In this document: positions 26,432 to 34,676 of the stretch, piece by piece
Layout of the letters: each line of letters begins with the position of its first letter
Numbering within the stretch: position 1 is the stretch's first letter
Assembly (NCBI RefSeq): GCF_032050975.1
Contig: NZ_CP116967.1
Location: 3,345,001-3,409,000 of the forward strand
DNA: 64,000 nt
Direction of reading: 5' to 3'
Origin: Candidatus Nitrospira allomarina
Lineage (GTDB): Bacteria > Nitrospirota > Nitrospiria > Nitrospirales > UBA8639
Made by a program: the position numbers and the translations under genes
Notes under the pieces: generated by a model
The model's database searches: none
What the model saw: only the letters and a program-made list of their open reading frames with translations
What the model was told of the DNA's origin: nothing

Positions 26432-28615
26432 TCAGAGCAACTCGAGGGTGATGATCGTGTCCTTGTTAACGGGATAATCCCTGACATGCCTTGAGCCATC
26501 ACTCGGGAAAATATGAACTTTACCGCCATAACTATTACCTGGTATCGATAGGGTGACTTTGTTACCAGATATTTTGGCATTTATTGTCTTAAGTTTGTTG
26601 GTATCGCCGGCGTCCATAACAGTAAAAGTGGTATTTGCGCTGGCGTTTCGCTGGGGGTAATAGAAAATATCCAGATGGGGAGTCGCTTGGTTCCAGGTCC
26701 TGTCATTCGCCTTATAGATATTTCCTTTGACTAGCAAACTGTTGGCCTTCACAAAAATGGGCACATGCTCTCTCGCCACTTCTACCTCGAGCCATTGTTT
26801 TCCGGAATGATTAGAGCCGTTGTAGTAATCAATCCAGTTTCCCTCCGGCAGATATACTTTTCGAATGGGTTCTTGATTATAAATAGGTGCTACCAATAAC
26901 GAGGGCCCAAACTGGTACTGGTCCCAGATGGCATAGGTTTGTTCGTCATCGGGATAAATGCCCGCAAGCGGTTTCATCAAGGTTCCCTGCTCGGCTGCGG
27001 TATTAAGCAGCGAATAAATATAAGGCATCAACCCCATGCGCTCTTCAAAAACGTGGCGATACAAGCCTTGAAATGACTCCGAGTACCGCCAGGGGGCCCG
27101 ATCTGTACCGCGACCACTGGCGCCATCCAGCTTTACCTCAAAAAAACCAGTCCATAGGCCAAATTGAATCCATCGCAGATAAAGGTCTTCACTGATTAAG
27201 CCAGTATTGCCGGTAAACCCTCCGGCATCCGTACCCCAATTGGGGAACCCCAGATAACTGGCGCGGATGGCATTGGCCATATTGCTGCGCAAGCCCTCCC
27301 AATTTGTCCTGACATCCCCTGCCCAGATCGCACTCAAATACGGCTGCGTGCCATGTACCGCCGCACGGGCAAAATTAAACTGGTCTTCGCCCCAGTAATC
27401 GGCCAGCGCCTCATGGGTATGCTTGGCATAGAGCCAAATGAATTTACTGCGCCGCTCCAGAATCGGCGTGCCGTCGTACCAGCTTTCGTCATAGGGAAAG
27501 TTCTCATCCGCCCGATCCATTTTATGGCCCTGCACGCCCACTTTGTACTGGAGGTCGGTTAAGCGCCGCGAAAATTCCTTGACAGCCTGAGGGTTGCTGA
27601 GATCAAAGTACCCTTTATACCCTGCCATGCGCCCCGGAAAATTCTGTTCGCCAAACGTCATCGGCGCAATCCAGGTCATTAAATTAATGTGGTAGTCCTC
27701 ATGTAATACTTTTATCCACTCCTGAGGGTTGGAAAAGCCGCTACCAAAATTCATTTCTGACCAACCATGTGCACCATCACTATAGGGGCGATCGACAAAC
27801 AACCCCGTGAAGGGGATTTTCATCTCAGTGAAGCGTCTCGTGTCATCAAGAACATCCTGCTTACCTCGCTTGTGAACGTCACGCCAGATCACGGGACCGG
27901 TACTCCAAAGCGGAACCTGTTTGGGTGCACCAATGAGCTGATAATAGTTGACCAATCCATGATCCAACGTTGGTGCATCAAGAATATGCCAATTGAACTG
28001 TGTGGCAGCGTGGTATAACTCGGTCCGACCGTTCATCGCAAACTGATAACGGCCTTCAGCGAACGTATTAAAAAAGCTCACATACCCTTTAGTACTAAAG
28101 AACATTGGCGAAACAGCGGTGGCATAGTCGGAACGAAACCGGTTGTGTTCTGCGATCGCATTGACATCCTGCACCAACCCCCTCAAATCCGGAGATTTTT
28201 GATTATAAGGCTCGGTGGTTTGTTTCACCCCAAACATATGTCCGCCGAGGTCTTCCATGAAAATATTGACATGGGAAAACCAGTCAGCATCACTGGAAAA
28301 ATGCAATCCTGCCTGATCAGCCTTAATATCAATGATGACTGTTGAATCGTAAATGGATTCTATCTCTTCATCGCTATCTACATCACGGTACATCAGTTGG
28401 AGGCGATAGAAACTGTTACTTTTCCTATTGAGCTGGACATCATCCCAGGAGTGAAAATCCAGCATGATATCTTGAATCACCATGATGGGCTGTTGATCCC
28501 GGAACACCACCAATACGTTGTCCTTTTGCTCAATCGTTAACGGTATAGGGCCGGCAGCACAGGCGAGATTGCCAATCAATAACACAAACAAGATAACCTG
28601 AAAAAACTTAAACAT
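26432..28615 (-). CDS. Glycoside hydrolase family 31 (alpha-glucosidase/xylosidase type)
   Basis: A 727-aa exported protein. A signal peptide (FFQVILFVLLIGNLACA) is followed by an N-terminal beta domain, the GH31 TIM barrel and C-terminal beta domains. The expected nucleophile is Asp367 in HKMDRADE and the acid/base Asp434 in IWAGDVRTNWEGL, both at family positions; GFPNWGTDAGGF is also typical. It would hydrolyse alpha-linked glucosyl or xylosyl units in the periplasm. GGAGAGAA precedes the ATG. It stands alone among hairpins and mobile-element debris, which suggests acquisition by transfer; substrate is not predictable. Confidence 0.92.
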   Translation of the reverse strand: MFKFFQVILFVLLIGNLACAAGPIPLTIEQKDNVLVVFRDQQPIMVIQDIMLDFHSWDDVQLNRKSNSFYRLQLMYRDVDSDEEIESIYDSTVIIDIKADQAGLHFSSDADWFSHVNIFMEDLGGHMFGVKQTTEPYNQKSPDLRGLVQDVNAIAEHNRFRSDYATAVSPMFFSTKGYVSFFNTFAEGRYQFAMNGRTELYHAATQFNWHILDAPTLDHGLVNYYQLIGAPKQVPLWSTGPVIWRDVHKRGKQDVLDDTRRFTEMKIPFTGLFVDRPYSDGAHGWSEMNFGSGFSNPQEWIKVLHEDYHINLMTWIAPMTFGEQNFPGRMAGYKGYFDLSNPQAVKEFSRRLTDLQYKVGVQGHKMDRADENFPYDESWYDGTPILERRSKFIWLYAKHTHEALADYWGEDQFNFARAAVHGTQPYLSAIWAGDVRTNWEGLRSNMANAIRASYLGFPNWGTDAGGFTGNTGLISEDLYLRWIQFGLWTGFFEVKLDGASGRGTDRAPWRYSESFQGLYRHVFEERMGLMPYIYSLLNTAAEQGTLMKPLAGIYPDDEQTYAIWDQYQFGPSLLVAPIYNQEPIRKVYLPEGNWIDYYNGSNHSGKQWLEVEVAREHVPIFVKANSLLVKGNIYKANDRTWNQATPHLDIFYYPQRNASANTTFTVMDAGDTNKLKTINAKISGNKVTLSIPGNSYGGKVHIFPSDGSRHVRDYPVNKDTIITLELL

Positions 28616-28752
28616 TTCTCTCCGACAAAGTATTGTGATCTATTCCTAAAGCCTCCTCGGCTTTCAAATGCGGCAACCTTAATCACTTGGTTTGAAAATC
28701 TAACATCCGCTGTTGAAATACAGGAAAGGAAGCTGCCAAACCCGAGGGAAAT

Positions 28753-28953
28753 GGCCTGAGGATTAAGGCCTGGCACTATGGTCAACGTGAAGTGGGATAC
28801 TCACCACTTCAATCTCTGACGGAAACGGTATGCTGGTTGACTGCAGGGCGGACCAAAAGGGGAGTAAAGTTTCCCGCCCTTTGGGCGGGGAACTTTACTA
28901 ATGAGGGGGAGATTGAACGCAAGGTAGGTAAACTGAGTAACCTGCCTCTTGCG
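28753..28953 (+). ncRNA. Cluster of stem-loops: candidate structured RNA or transposon-end relic
   Basis: Four helices occur in 200 nt. GGCCT/AGGCC (28753-28770). An outer GTCAAC/GTTGAC pair (28781-28786 with 28836-28841) encloses TGAAGTGG/CCACTTCA (28788-28811). A 17-bp stem with one wobble (28863-28899, loop TTT). A 12-bp stem with a 2-nt bulge (28918-28953). The same strand also keeps one frame open to a TAG at 28981, so a coding relic is possible. IS605-type TnpB genes carry a structured RNA over their 3' end, which would fit both facts; I do not recognise TnpB motifs. Strand is a guess. Confidence 0.4.
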
Positions 28954-29154
28954 GTCGGTCGCCTAAATGAGATGGGTTGCTAGATGCGAGGACAATTGCG
29001 GAAGACAACAGAATTGCCCTCTACTCAATTCAATCCAAGAGCCAAATCCGAAAATCTGACATCATTCCCTATTCACCAATAAACTTAAAAACACAATAAT
29101 CCCAAGAGGTACTCCAAATAATATTTATCCAAAGAAAAGAACACGGGCATTCCC

Positions 29155-29676
29155 TCATTCCTCCGGTTTCGACCAACGGCGCTTCACATCCCAATATAAA
29201 TACCAAGTTGCCCAAATGGAGAAAACCACTAACAGAATACCTGCAATTATATCTAGTGAATCCATCGGCTCTGCAGCCGTAGAATGCATCGTTCCGTATG
29301 GTTCGGGCAAGTCGCCCTGTTCGATATGCGCAATGGCCTCAGCTGAAAGGGGAATGATCCGATTGATAGACTCGATGCGGAAAATATAGCTGTCACCATA
29401 TCCCCATGGTGCGCCAGCAACGCGCAGGGGGACCAAACGACCATTTGCCTGCCAATGTACCTGGCGCAACTCAAGCCACCCGTCCCGCACGAGATCACTT
29501 GTCACGTCATCAAAAACGGATTTCGCAAGCAACCCAGCGGGATTATCATTTTCTGGGCCCCGTTGAAAGGAGATGCTAACCCAGATGTCGTTGGTTGCTG
29601 GATCGACATTTGAATATGCTGAAGAACACTCGACGAAAAACCCCACCAAAATGGCCAAAACCATGATTGCCTTCAT
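29155..29676 (-). CDS. Exported protein with C-terminal membrane helix, unknown function
   Basis: A 173-aa protein with AAGGAG 5 nt before its ATG. A signal peptide (MVLAILVGFFVECSSAYS) is followed by a beta-rich middle part (IWVSISFQRGPEN, WLELRQVHWQANGRLVPL) and, near the C-terminus, a transmembrane helix (IIAGILLVVFSIWATWYLYW) and a short basic tail (DVKRRWSKPEE). The tail would be cytoplasmic if the signal peptide is cleaved. No family recognised. It is flanked by the hairpin cluster and by mobile-element remnants. Confidence 0.7.
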   Translation of the reverse strand: MKAIMVLAILVGFFVECSSAYSNVDPATNDIWVSISFQRGPENDNPAGLLAKSVFDDVTSDLVRDGWLELRQVHWQANGRLVPLRVAGAPWGYGDSYIFRIESINRIIPLSAEAIAHIEQGDLPEPYGTMHSTAAEPMDSLDIIAGILLVVFSIWATWYLYWDVKRRWSKPEE

Positions 29677-29984
29677 GATGTCTCCTTGCCAAACCTTGAT
29701 GGCTATACTTCATCCATTATCAACGGAGGCACTTGAGTATTGTGGGTCAGGATCACACGGCAAACTCCCTGTCAGCGAGACTTGGAATTCGGCTTTCATC
29801 ACTCGCCCTTTGCATGAGCAGCCGATTCTCTCTTCGGTCATTATTACTGCAAGATAAGAGATGTGAAGGAATACGCAGAAACGGATAGCATCAACGAAAA
29901 AGGCCGGGACATTGCCCAGCCTCTTCCGCCTATTTACTCTTTAACAATGGAGCGACAGGTGTGTGCGAGCCTGTCTGTTTACAT

Positions 29985-30236
29985 CTAACCAGTTTCACCG
30001 AGAGAATTCGAATTCTCAAAAACGGATTTTTTAGACTGTGAATCAATCTGCAAGCCCTCAAATGCAGTTGGGGGAGTCGTACCTGGGATTGTTTTGACCA
30101 GAGTACTAACGGGAGGGGCTTCCATCTCTTCGGGATCAAATGGCTCCAAAAGTCCACCGAGGTAAATTGTGTTAGGAGCTGGCGTAGGAAACGTGTATTT
30201 TCTATGCTCAGTCTGTGGGATTAAAGTTCTTGAAAC
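29985..30236 (-). pseudogene. C-terminal fragment of an unknown protein
   Basis: An 84-codon stop-to-stop frame with protein-like composition and no good start (TPAPNTIYLGGLLEPFDPEE, then PPVSTLVKTIPGTTPPTAFE). It ends in TAG at 29985-29987. It is cut at about the point where the IS1595-type fragment starts, so it may be the 3' end of a gene interrupted by that element. It contains a perfect 16-bp palindrome (30002-30017). It could be a chance frame. Confidence 0.35.
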
Positions 30237-30394
30237 TCAGGCATTATCAGTCGAATCGGCTCCTTGAACACTTTGTGGCAGGGCTGTCTGCTCGCACGGC
30301 TGCAGATTTTGTCGGATTGAACCGTCGAACGGCCATTCACTTTTACAATCGGCTAGCCGAGCCTTTTTTCGTCGGGCCTTTGAAACAGTCCTGA
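30224..30394 (+). pseudogene. IS1595-family (ISXO2-like) transposase N-terminal fragment
   Basis: In this frame the sequence reads KFLKLRHYQSNRLLEHFVAG and LSARTAADFVGLNRRTAIHF, the N-terminal helix-turn-helix region typical of IS1595/ISXO2 transposases. It runs only to about 30362, where the sequence switches to an integrase in another frame; the rest (DDE domain) is missing. Confidence 0.65.
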
Positions 30395-30657
30395 AGAAGG
30401 CCGGTATTCAGGATGCCTCTTGGCACAGGCTACGACACACCACCGCCTCCCGGTTAGTCATGGCGGGTGTGACCGTCAAGGAAGTGCTGGGACATCGCAA
30501 TATCCAAACCACTCTGCGGTATGCGCACCTAGCTCCTAGCCACATTCAGGACGCAATGGAGAAGGGGAGTTTAGCGAATTTGGGACTAGGGACTGGGAGT
30601 AAAACTGGGATGGGTCGGATGAAGGACAGGAGAAAGAGACACAAGTTGTTGATTTAA
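30361..30657 (+). pseudogene. Tyrosine recombinase (integrase) C-terminal fragment
   Basis: A 99-codon open stretch encoding only the catalytic end of a phage/island integrase: HRLRHTTASRLV (His-x-x-Arg box), VKEVLGHRNIQTTLRYAH (His and the Tyr nucleophile). The N-terminal DNA-binding part and first catalytic Arg are absent, replaced by the IS1595 fragment. It ends 1 nt before the 3' end of tRNA-Arg, a usual island insertion site, so this is probably the relic of an integrated element. Confidence 0.7.
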
Positions 30658-30658
30658 T

Positions 30659-30735
30659 TGGTGCGCCCGGCAGGAATCGAACCTGCGACCCCCGGCTTAG
30701 AAGGCCGGTGCTCTATCCAACTGAGCTACGGGCGC
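30659..30735 (-). tRNA. tRNA-Arg (anticodon UCU)
   Basis: A complete cloverleaf: acceptor GCGCCCG/CGGGCGC, D arm GCTC/GAGC, anticodon stem CCGGC/GCCGG with loop CTTCTAA (anticodon TCT), T arm GCAGG/CCTGC with TTCGATT, discriminator A and encoded CCA. It reads AGA/AGG codons. Confidence 0.97.
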
Positions 30736-31091
30736 ACGATAGGAAAATCGCATAGTTAGGGAGTTTGAGTCAACGACCCGGCAGCCGGGGATGCCAATTG
30801 TTGCATCCGTCATTTCAGCCCAGAAAATCAAAACCAAAAAACCATAGTTTTTGAGTGAGGTTATCATTTGCTCTGTTGAAACGAAGCAATTCCAAACTCT
30901 TAACAACCCTGTCCAGGAAACAGGGGGAAGTCCAAATAAATCCGTTTAGATCGTCAAAAAAGGTGAAAAACGAAAACGGTTCACCTCTAAACTTTCCGAT
31001 TTTTACACAACTTGCTTAAGATGAAGTTCGTGCATATTGCGTATATAGGATATTCGGATCCAACCGATAGGGTGAGCTATCGGAGGTGGAT
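30736..31091. other. Intergenic, about 356 bp
   Basis: The upstream region of tRNA-Arg (minus) and of the lipoprotein gene (plus), so both promoters should be here. No gene is seen. Confidence 0.4.
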
Positions 31092-31559
31092 ATGCGAAAT
31101 AATTGTACCCTCGGGGTTGTAGGTTTCTGTTTACTCCTTGGTGCCTGCGCTTCGCAGCATTCGCCCAATAACAACGTTGATGAACAGGTGGACCTCTATC
31201 TCAGCACACTGGACGATAAGCATTTCGTCTGGTGCGAATTAGATCTGGAGCAATGTCGACGTGACTTTGAGGCATGGAAACTTACCACACAAGGTCTCAG
31301 TCTAATTAAGGAATTCGAACGGGAGAATACTGGTCAACCGGACAATACTCAGCACTTGCCGAATGTCTTTCGTACGCGATTTGTGGAGGAAGGCCAGTTA
31401 GGGGAGGAAATGGTAGACCAAGACGGCAAGGGGCAGAGCTTCGATCGGGATCCGAAGGGTTTGGGAAGATCCTATTGGACTACCGATCAAAATGGAAATC
31501 CCAGACAGGAAGGCATGAGTATGACTCCGAAAATTCATGGTCCCCAATCCATGCGCTGA
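31092..31559 (+). CDS. Small lipoprotein, unknown function
   Basis: A 155-aa protein from ATG 31092, with GGAGG 5 nt upstream; an in-frame GTG at 31086 lies inside that site. The signal peptide ends in the lipobox LLGAC (Cys about residue 19). The mature part is acidic, with CELDLEQCRRDFEAWKL (a Cys pair seven apart), and the C-terminal third is Gly/Asp/Asn-rich (DQDGKGQSFDRDPKG). No family recognised. Confidence 0.7.
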   Translation: MRNNCTLGVVGFCLLLGACASQHSPNNNVDEQVDLYLSTLDDKHFVWCELDLEQCRRDFEAWKLTTQGLSLIKEFERENTGQPDNTQHLPNVFRTRFVEEGQLGEEMVDQDGKGQSFDRDPKGLGRSYWTTDQNGNPRQEGMSMTPKIHGPQSMR

Positions 31560-31844
31560 TACCCTTGAGGAGCCGGTTAACCTCACCATTCGGTTCAGAT
31601 CCCTTCGCTTGATCCCCACAACTCCCTGACTATCGAACCGACTTTCCCTTCTTTTAAAATCAAAATTTACATTAAACCTTGCTATTCACTCGAAAGAAAA
31701 TTCTTAATTCAAACTGTAAAAATTTACTTCTGGAAAGTTTTAATTATTTGCGCTAACGACGATCACGTATTGAGGCCTCTCAACTTTGATTCCAAGAGGT
31801 TTCACAGGGGAAAATGATGACAACGATTGGTCTCATCCAAGAAC

Positions 31845-32636
31845 CTATTCCCCAACGCGAACCAGCATGCCGCGATCTTTACAGATATTAAAGGTGTGGT
31901 AGAACCATGCCACGATGATCACAAGAAAACCAAAATTGAGGCCCGTGGCCCAAAGCAAATGAGTCACCGGCACATTTCCTGTGGTGAGGACCGCACGCAT
32001 TCCTTCAAAAATATGCGCAGGAGGAACCATCCAGGCAATGGATTGCAGGACAGGAGGAAGGACTTCAATCGGGTAAAACACACAGGAGATGGGTTGGAAA
32101 AGGAAGACCATACCCCAGGCTAGCACTTCGGCCTGCTGCCCAAAGCGCATAATGATTGAGGTGGTGAGCACGCCAATGATCCAGCCGGATACTACCAGAT
32201 TGAGAACAAACGGGAGCAAGGAAAGGCCCATCTGGAGAATGTCGTATGAATAAAAGACCCAGGCGAAAAGCATCATCAACCCGCCCACGGCAGTGACCTT
32301 CAGCACACTCATGGTCATGGTGGCAACGAGATATTCTCCGACCGTTAACGGACTGGCAAACAGGTTCATCAGATTTCGAGCCCACATTTCTTCCAAAAAT
32401 GAGACCGCAATGCCCTGCTGCGCACGAAACAACACATCCCAGAGGATCAGCGCCCCAAGAAAAAATGAGAGGGCGCCATGCAGCGACATCCCAACTTTTT
32501 CCAAATAAATCGTGATAAATCCCCACACCACGAGATCTAGAAACGGCCAATAAAAAATCTCCAGCAACCGGGCAAAGCTTCGCTTGTAGAGATACATATG
32601 ACGCGATAATAATGCCAGGATACGCCCGAGACTCAT
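31845..32636 (-). CDS. ABC-2 type transporter permease
   Basis: A 263-aa membrane protein with six hydrophobic segments and the ABC-2 fold pattern (WARNLMNLFASPLTVGEYL, then FQPISCVFYPIEVLP near residue 180-195). It overlaps the ATPase gene by 4 bp. Together they form an exporter or assembly transporter; the substrate is unknown. Being last in the moeA-mobB-cytochrome run, a link to maturation or export for that cytochrome system is possible but unproven. Confidence 0.92.
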   Translation of the reverse strand: MSLGRILALLSRHMYLYKRSFARLLEIFYWPFLDLVVWGFITIYLEKVGMSLHGALSFFLGALILWDVLFRAQQGIAVSFLEEMWARNLMNLFASPLTVGEYLVATMTMSVLKVTAVGGLMMLFAWVFYSYDILQMGLSLLPFVLNLVVSGWIIGVLTTSIIMRFGQQAEVLAWGMVFLFQPISCVFYPIEVLPPVLQSIAWMVPPAHIFEGMRAVLTTGNVPVTHLLWATGLNFGFLVIIVAWFYHTFNICKDRGMLVRVGE

Positions 32637-33388
32637 GGCCCGTTTTGTTCTCTCGCCAGTTTCAAAAAGACCTCTTCCAGATCCCGTTGAGCGTAGCGTT
32701 GAATGATTTCGGTGGCGGTACCTTCCGCCACAATTTTGCCCCGTTGCAGGAAGATGATGCGATCGGACATCTCCTCCATCTCCCGCATGTTGTGTGAGGT
32801 ATAGAGAATACTCAAGCCTTCCGAGCGTTGGTATTCTTTCAGAAACGATTTAATTTTATTGACGATATCAGGATCCAAACTGGCGGTGGGTTCATCAAGA
32901 AACAGCACCTTGGGTTCGGTCATAATGGCTTTGGCGAGGGTGAGCCTCGACATTTGACCGGAAGAGAGTTTTCTCGTCAGTCGGTGCCGAATGTCCTCCA
33001 TCTCCAACTTTTTGACAATATCATCAATGCGCTGCTGGATATGCTTGAGTTCATAGAGCCTCGCGATGACCTTGAGATTTTCCTCTACCGTTAAGGAAAA
33101 CGGCATGGAAATGTATGTGGAGGAAAAATTCACCTGCTTCAGAATGGTTTCCCGGTGTGTGGCCAGATCCAGTCCAAACATGTGAATGGTGCCGACCGTC
33201 GGCGTGATCAGCCCTAACAACATATGGATGGTGGTGGTTTTGCCGGCGCCATTCGGCCCAAGGAGCCCGAGGATTTCACCTTTTTTGATGTCGAAAGAAA
33301 TATTATCGACGGCTGTAAAGCCCTGAAACCGCTTGGTGAGGTTTCGAACTGCAACGACAGGGGAATTCATGGAATCTGAGGCAGGCAT
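32633..33388 (-). CDS. ABC transporter ATPase
   Basis: A 251-aa nucleotide-binding protein: Walker A GPNGAGKTT (about 44-52), signature LSSGQMSRL, Walker B VLFLDEPTASLDP and the switch His in YTSHNMREME. It starts in a TAATG overlap with the cytochrome stop codon and overlaps the permease start by 4 bp, so the three genes are coupled. Confidence 0.95.
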   Translation of the reverse strand: MPASDSMNSPVVAVRNLTKRFQGFTAVDNISFDIKKGEILGLLGPNGAGKTTTIHMLLGLITPTVGTIHMFGLDLATHRETILKQVNFSSTYISMPFSLTVEENLKVIARLYELKHIQQRIDDIVKKLEMEDIRHRLTRKLSSGQMSRLTLAKAIMTEPKVLFLDEPTASLDPDIVNKIKSFLKEYQRSEGLSILYTSHNMREMEEMSDRIIFLQRGKIVAEGTATEIIQRYAQRDLEEVFLKLAREQNGP

Positions 33389-34086
33389 TAAAACAAAAAC
33401 CCACCGATTTTATCGGGCAGGTGACAGGTTTCACAGCGCTTGCTCAGCACCTCACCCTCGTAACGTTGTTCCCCATCATGACAACGAAGACAATCGGCCA
33501 TGTTCGCTTTCCAGAGAACCGAGTCTTTTGGATGAGCCGGCTCATGTGGTTGATCATCGAGTTTGACATGCCCCCGCGGAATCACAATAGGATACGTTTT
33601 AATTGGCGCTCCATGCACGACCCGCCCGTGGCAGGTCGTACACCCCTCCCCTTTACCGCGTTTCTCAAAGGCCTCCATGTGTTCCCGATGATTCATGATC
33701 AGCCCGACATCTTTGACCGGAGCGGGCAAATCCCGCACAGAGACTTCCGTCACCCGCAAGATGGCTCGATGACAACTGATACACACAGAAGAAGACACAT
33801 GGGATTCAAGATTATGCGATTCGGTCGGGGTTCCGAAAAATGTGATCGCAACGTCTTCAATTCCGGCCAAGACTTTATCCTGAATAAACCCGGAGACGCC
33901 TGGACGCACGTGGCAATCGACGCAAGTGACATCTTTATGACTGGATTGTATCCAGGAATCGTAGGAGGGTCTGATGGTATGACAACTCGCACAGAAGGTA
34001 GGCTGATTGGTCAGCGGGATAGCCGCGGCCCCTCCTAAGGCCAGCACCAGGAGTGTGGCCGCAATGAGGGTCAAACCTTTTCCCAT
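33388..34086 (-). CDS. Six-heme NapC/NirT-like cytochrome c
   Basis: A 232-aa membrane-anchored cytochrome. After one N-terminal helix (LTLIAATLLVLALGGAAA) come six CxxCH heme sites: CASCH, CVDCH, CISCH, CTTCH, CLRCH and CETCH. The first two sites and the helix follow the NapC/NrfH pattern of quinol-oxidising anchors; NapC and NrfH have four hemes, so this is an extended form. It would move electrons between the quinone pool and periplasmic partners. It sits 5 nt after mobB and is coupled to an ABC transporter. Confidence 0.9.
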   Translation of the reverse strand: MGKGLTLIAATLLVLALGGAAAIPLTNQPTFCASCHTIRPSYDSWIQSSHKDVTCVDCHVRPGVSGFIQDKVLAGIEDVAITFFGTPTESHNLESHVSSSVCISCHRAILRVTEVSVRDLPAPVKDVGLIMNHREHMEAFEKRGKGEGCTTCHGRVVHGAPIKTYPIVIPRGHVKLDDQPHEPAHPKDSVLWKANMADCLRCHDGEQRYEGEVLSKRCETCHLPDKIGGFLF

Positions 34087-34091
34087 GAACG

Positions 34092-34595
34092 TTACGAATC
34101 CCTTTGAAGGGGAAACTTTTTCATGATCAGTTGCGCCAGCCCTTGGACGTCATCCCGATCAAACCAGGGAGCCGAGCATTCAATGCGTTTCATAGAAGCC
34201 ACCGCCAATAAACCATCTAACGAGACATCCACTTCCTGTAGCTGCTCGCGCACGACGATTACTTTCGGAAACCCCTGGCTTTTCCAGCCTTCGGCAATAA
34301 TTAAATCGATTTCTCCATTGATGAATCGGTCACGGACTTGGTCGACAGGAAGTTCTTCCGGAACATCCGCAAACATGGCCAGGCTCCCCTTTGATAAGAC
34401 AATGACCGTACTGGCCCCTGCGCGTTTGTGGCGCCAACTGTCTTTGCCTTCAGTATCCAGATCGAACCCGTGCCCGGCATGCTTGATCGTGGCCACTCGA
34501 TAACCCGCGTGAGTCAGCTCCGGAATGAGCCGTTCAATCAAGGTCGTTTTGCCACTGTTGGAGCGGCCAACAAAACCCAAAATGGGAGGTGTCAT
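34092..34595 (-). CDS. mobB: Molybdopterin-guanine dinucleotide biosynthesis adapter MobB
   Basis: A 167-aa P-loop GTPase: Walker A GRSNSGKTTLIERL (about 10-23), KHAGHGFDLDTEGKDSWRH, the MobB signature, and DLIIAEGWK. It assists attachment of GMP to molybdopterin. It sits 81 nt after moeA. Confidence 0.93.
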   Translation of the reverse strand: MTPPILGFVGRSNSGKTTLIERLIPELTHAGYRVATIKHAGHGFDLDTEGKDSWRHKRAGASTVIVLSKGSLAMFADVPEELPVDQVRDRFINGEIDLIIAEGWKSQGFPKVIVVREQLQEVDVSLDGLLAVASMKRIECSAPWFDRDDVQGLAQLIMKKFPLQRDS

Positions 34596-34676
34596 GATGA
34601 AGCCTGTACTCCCTTCTATGAGGTCGAATTATGCCAAATAGACAGCGTGACCGATGAAAAATTTATCGTATGTCTT

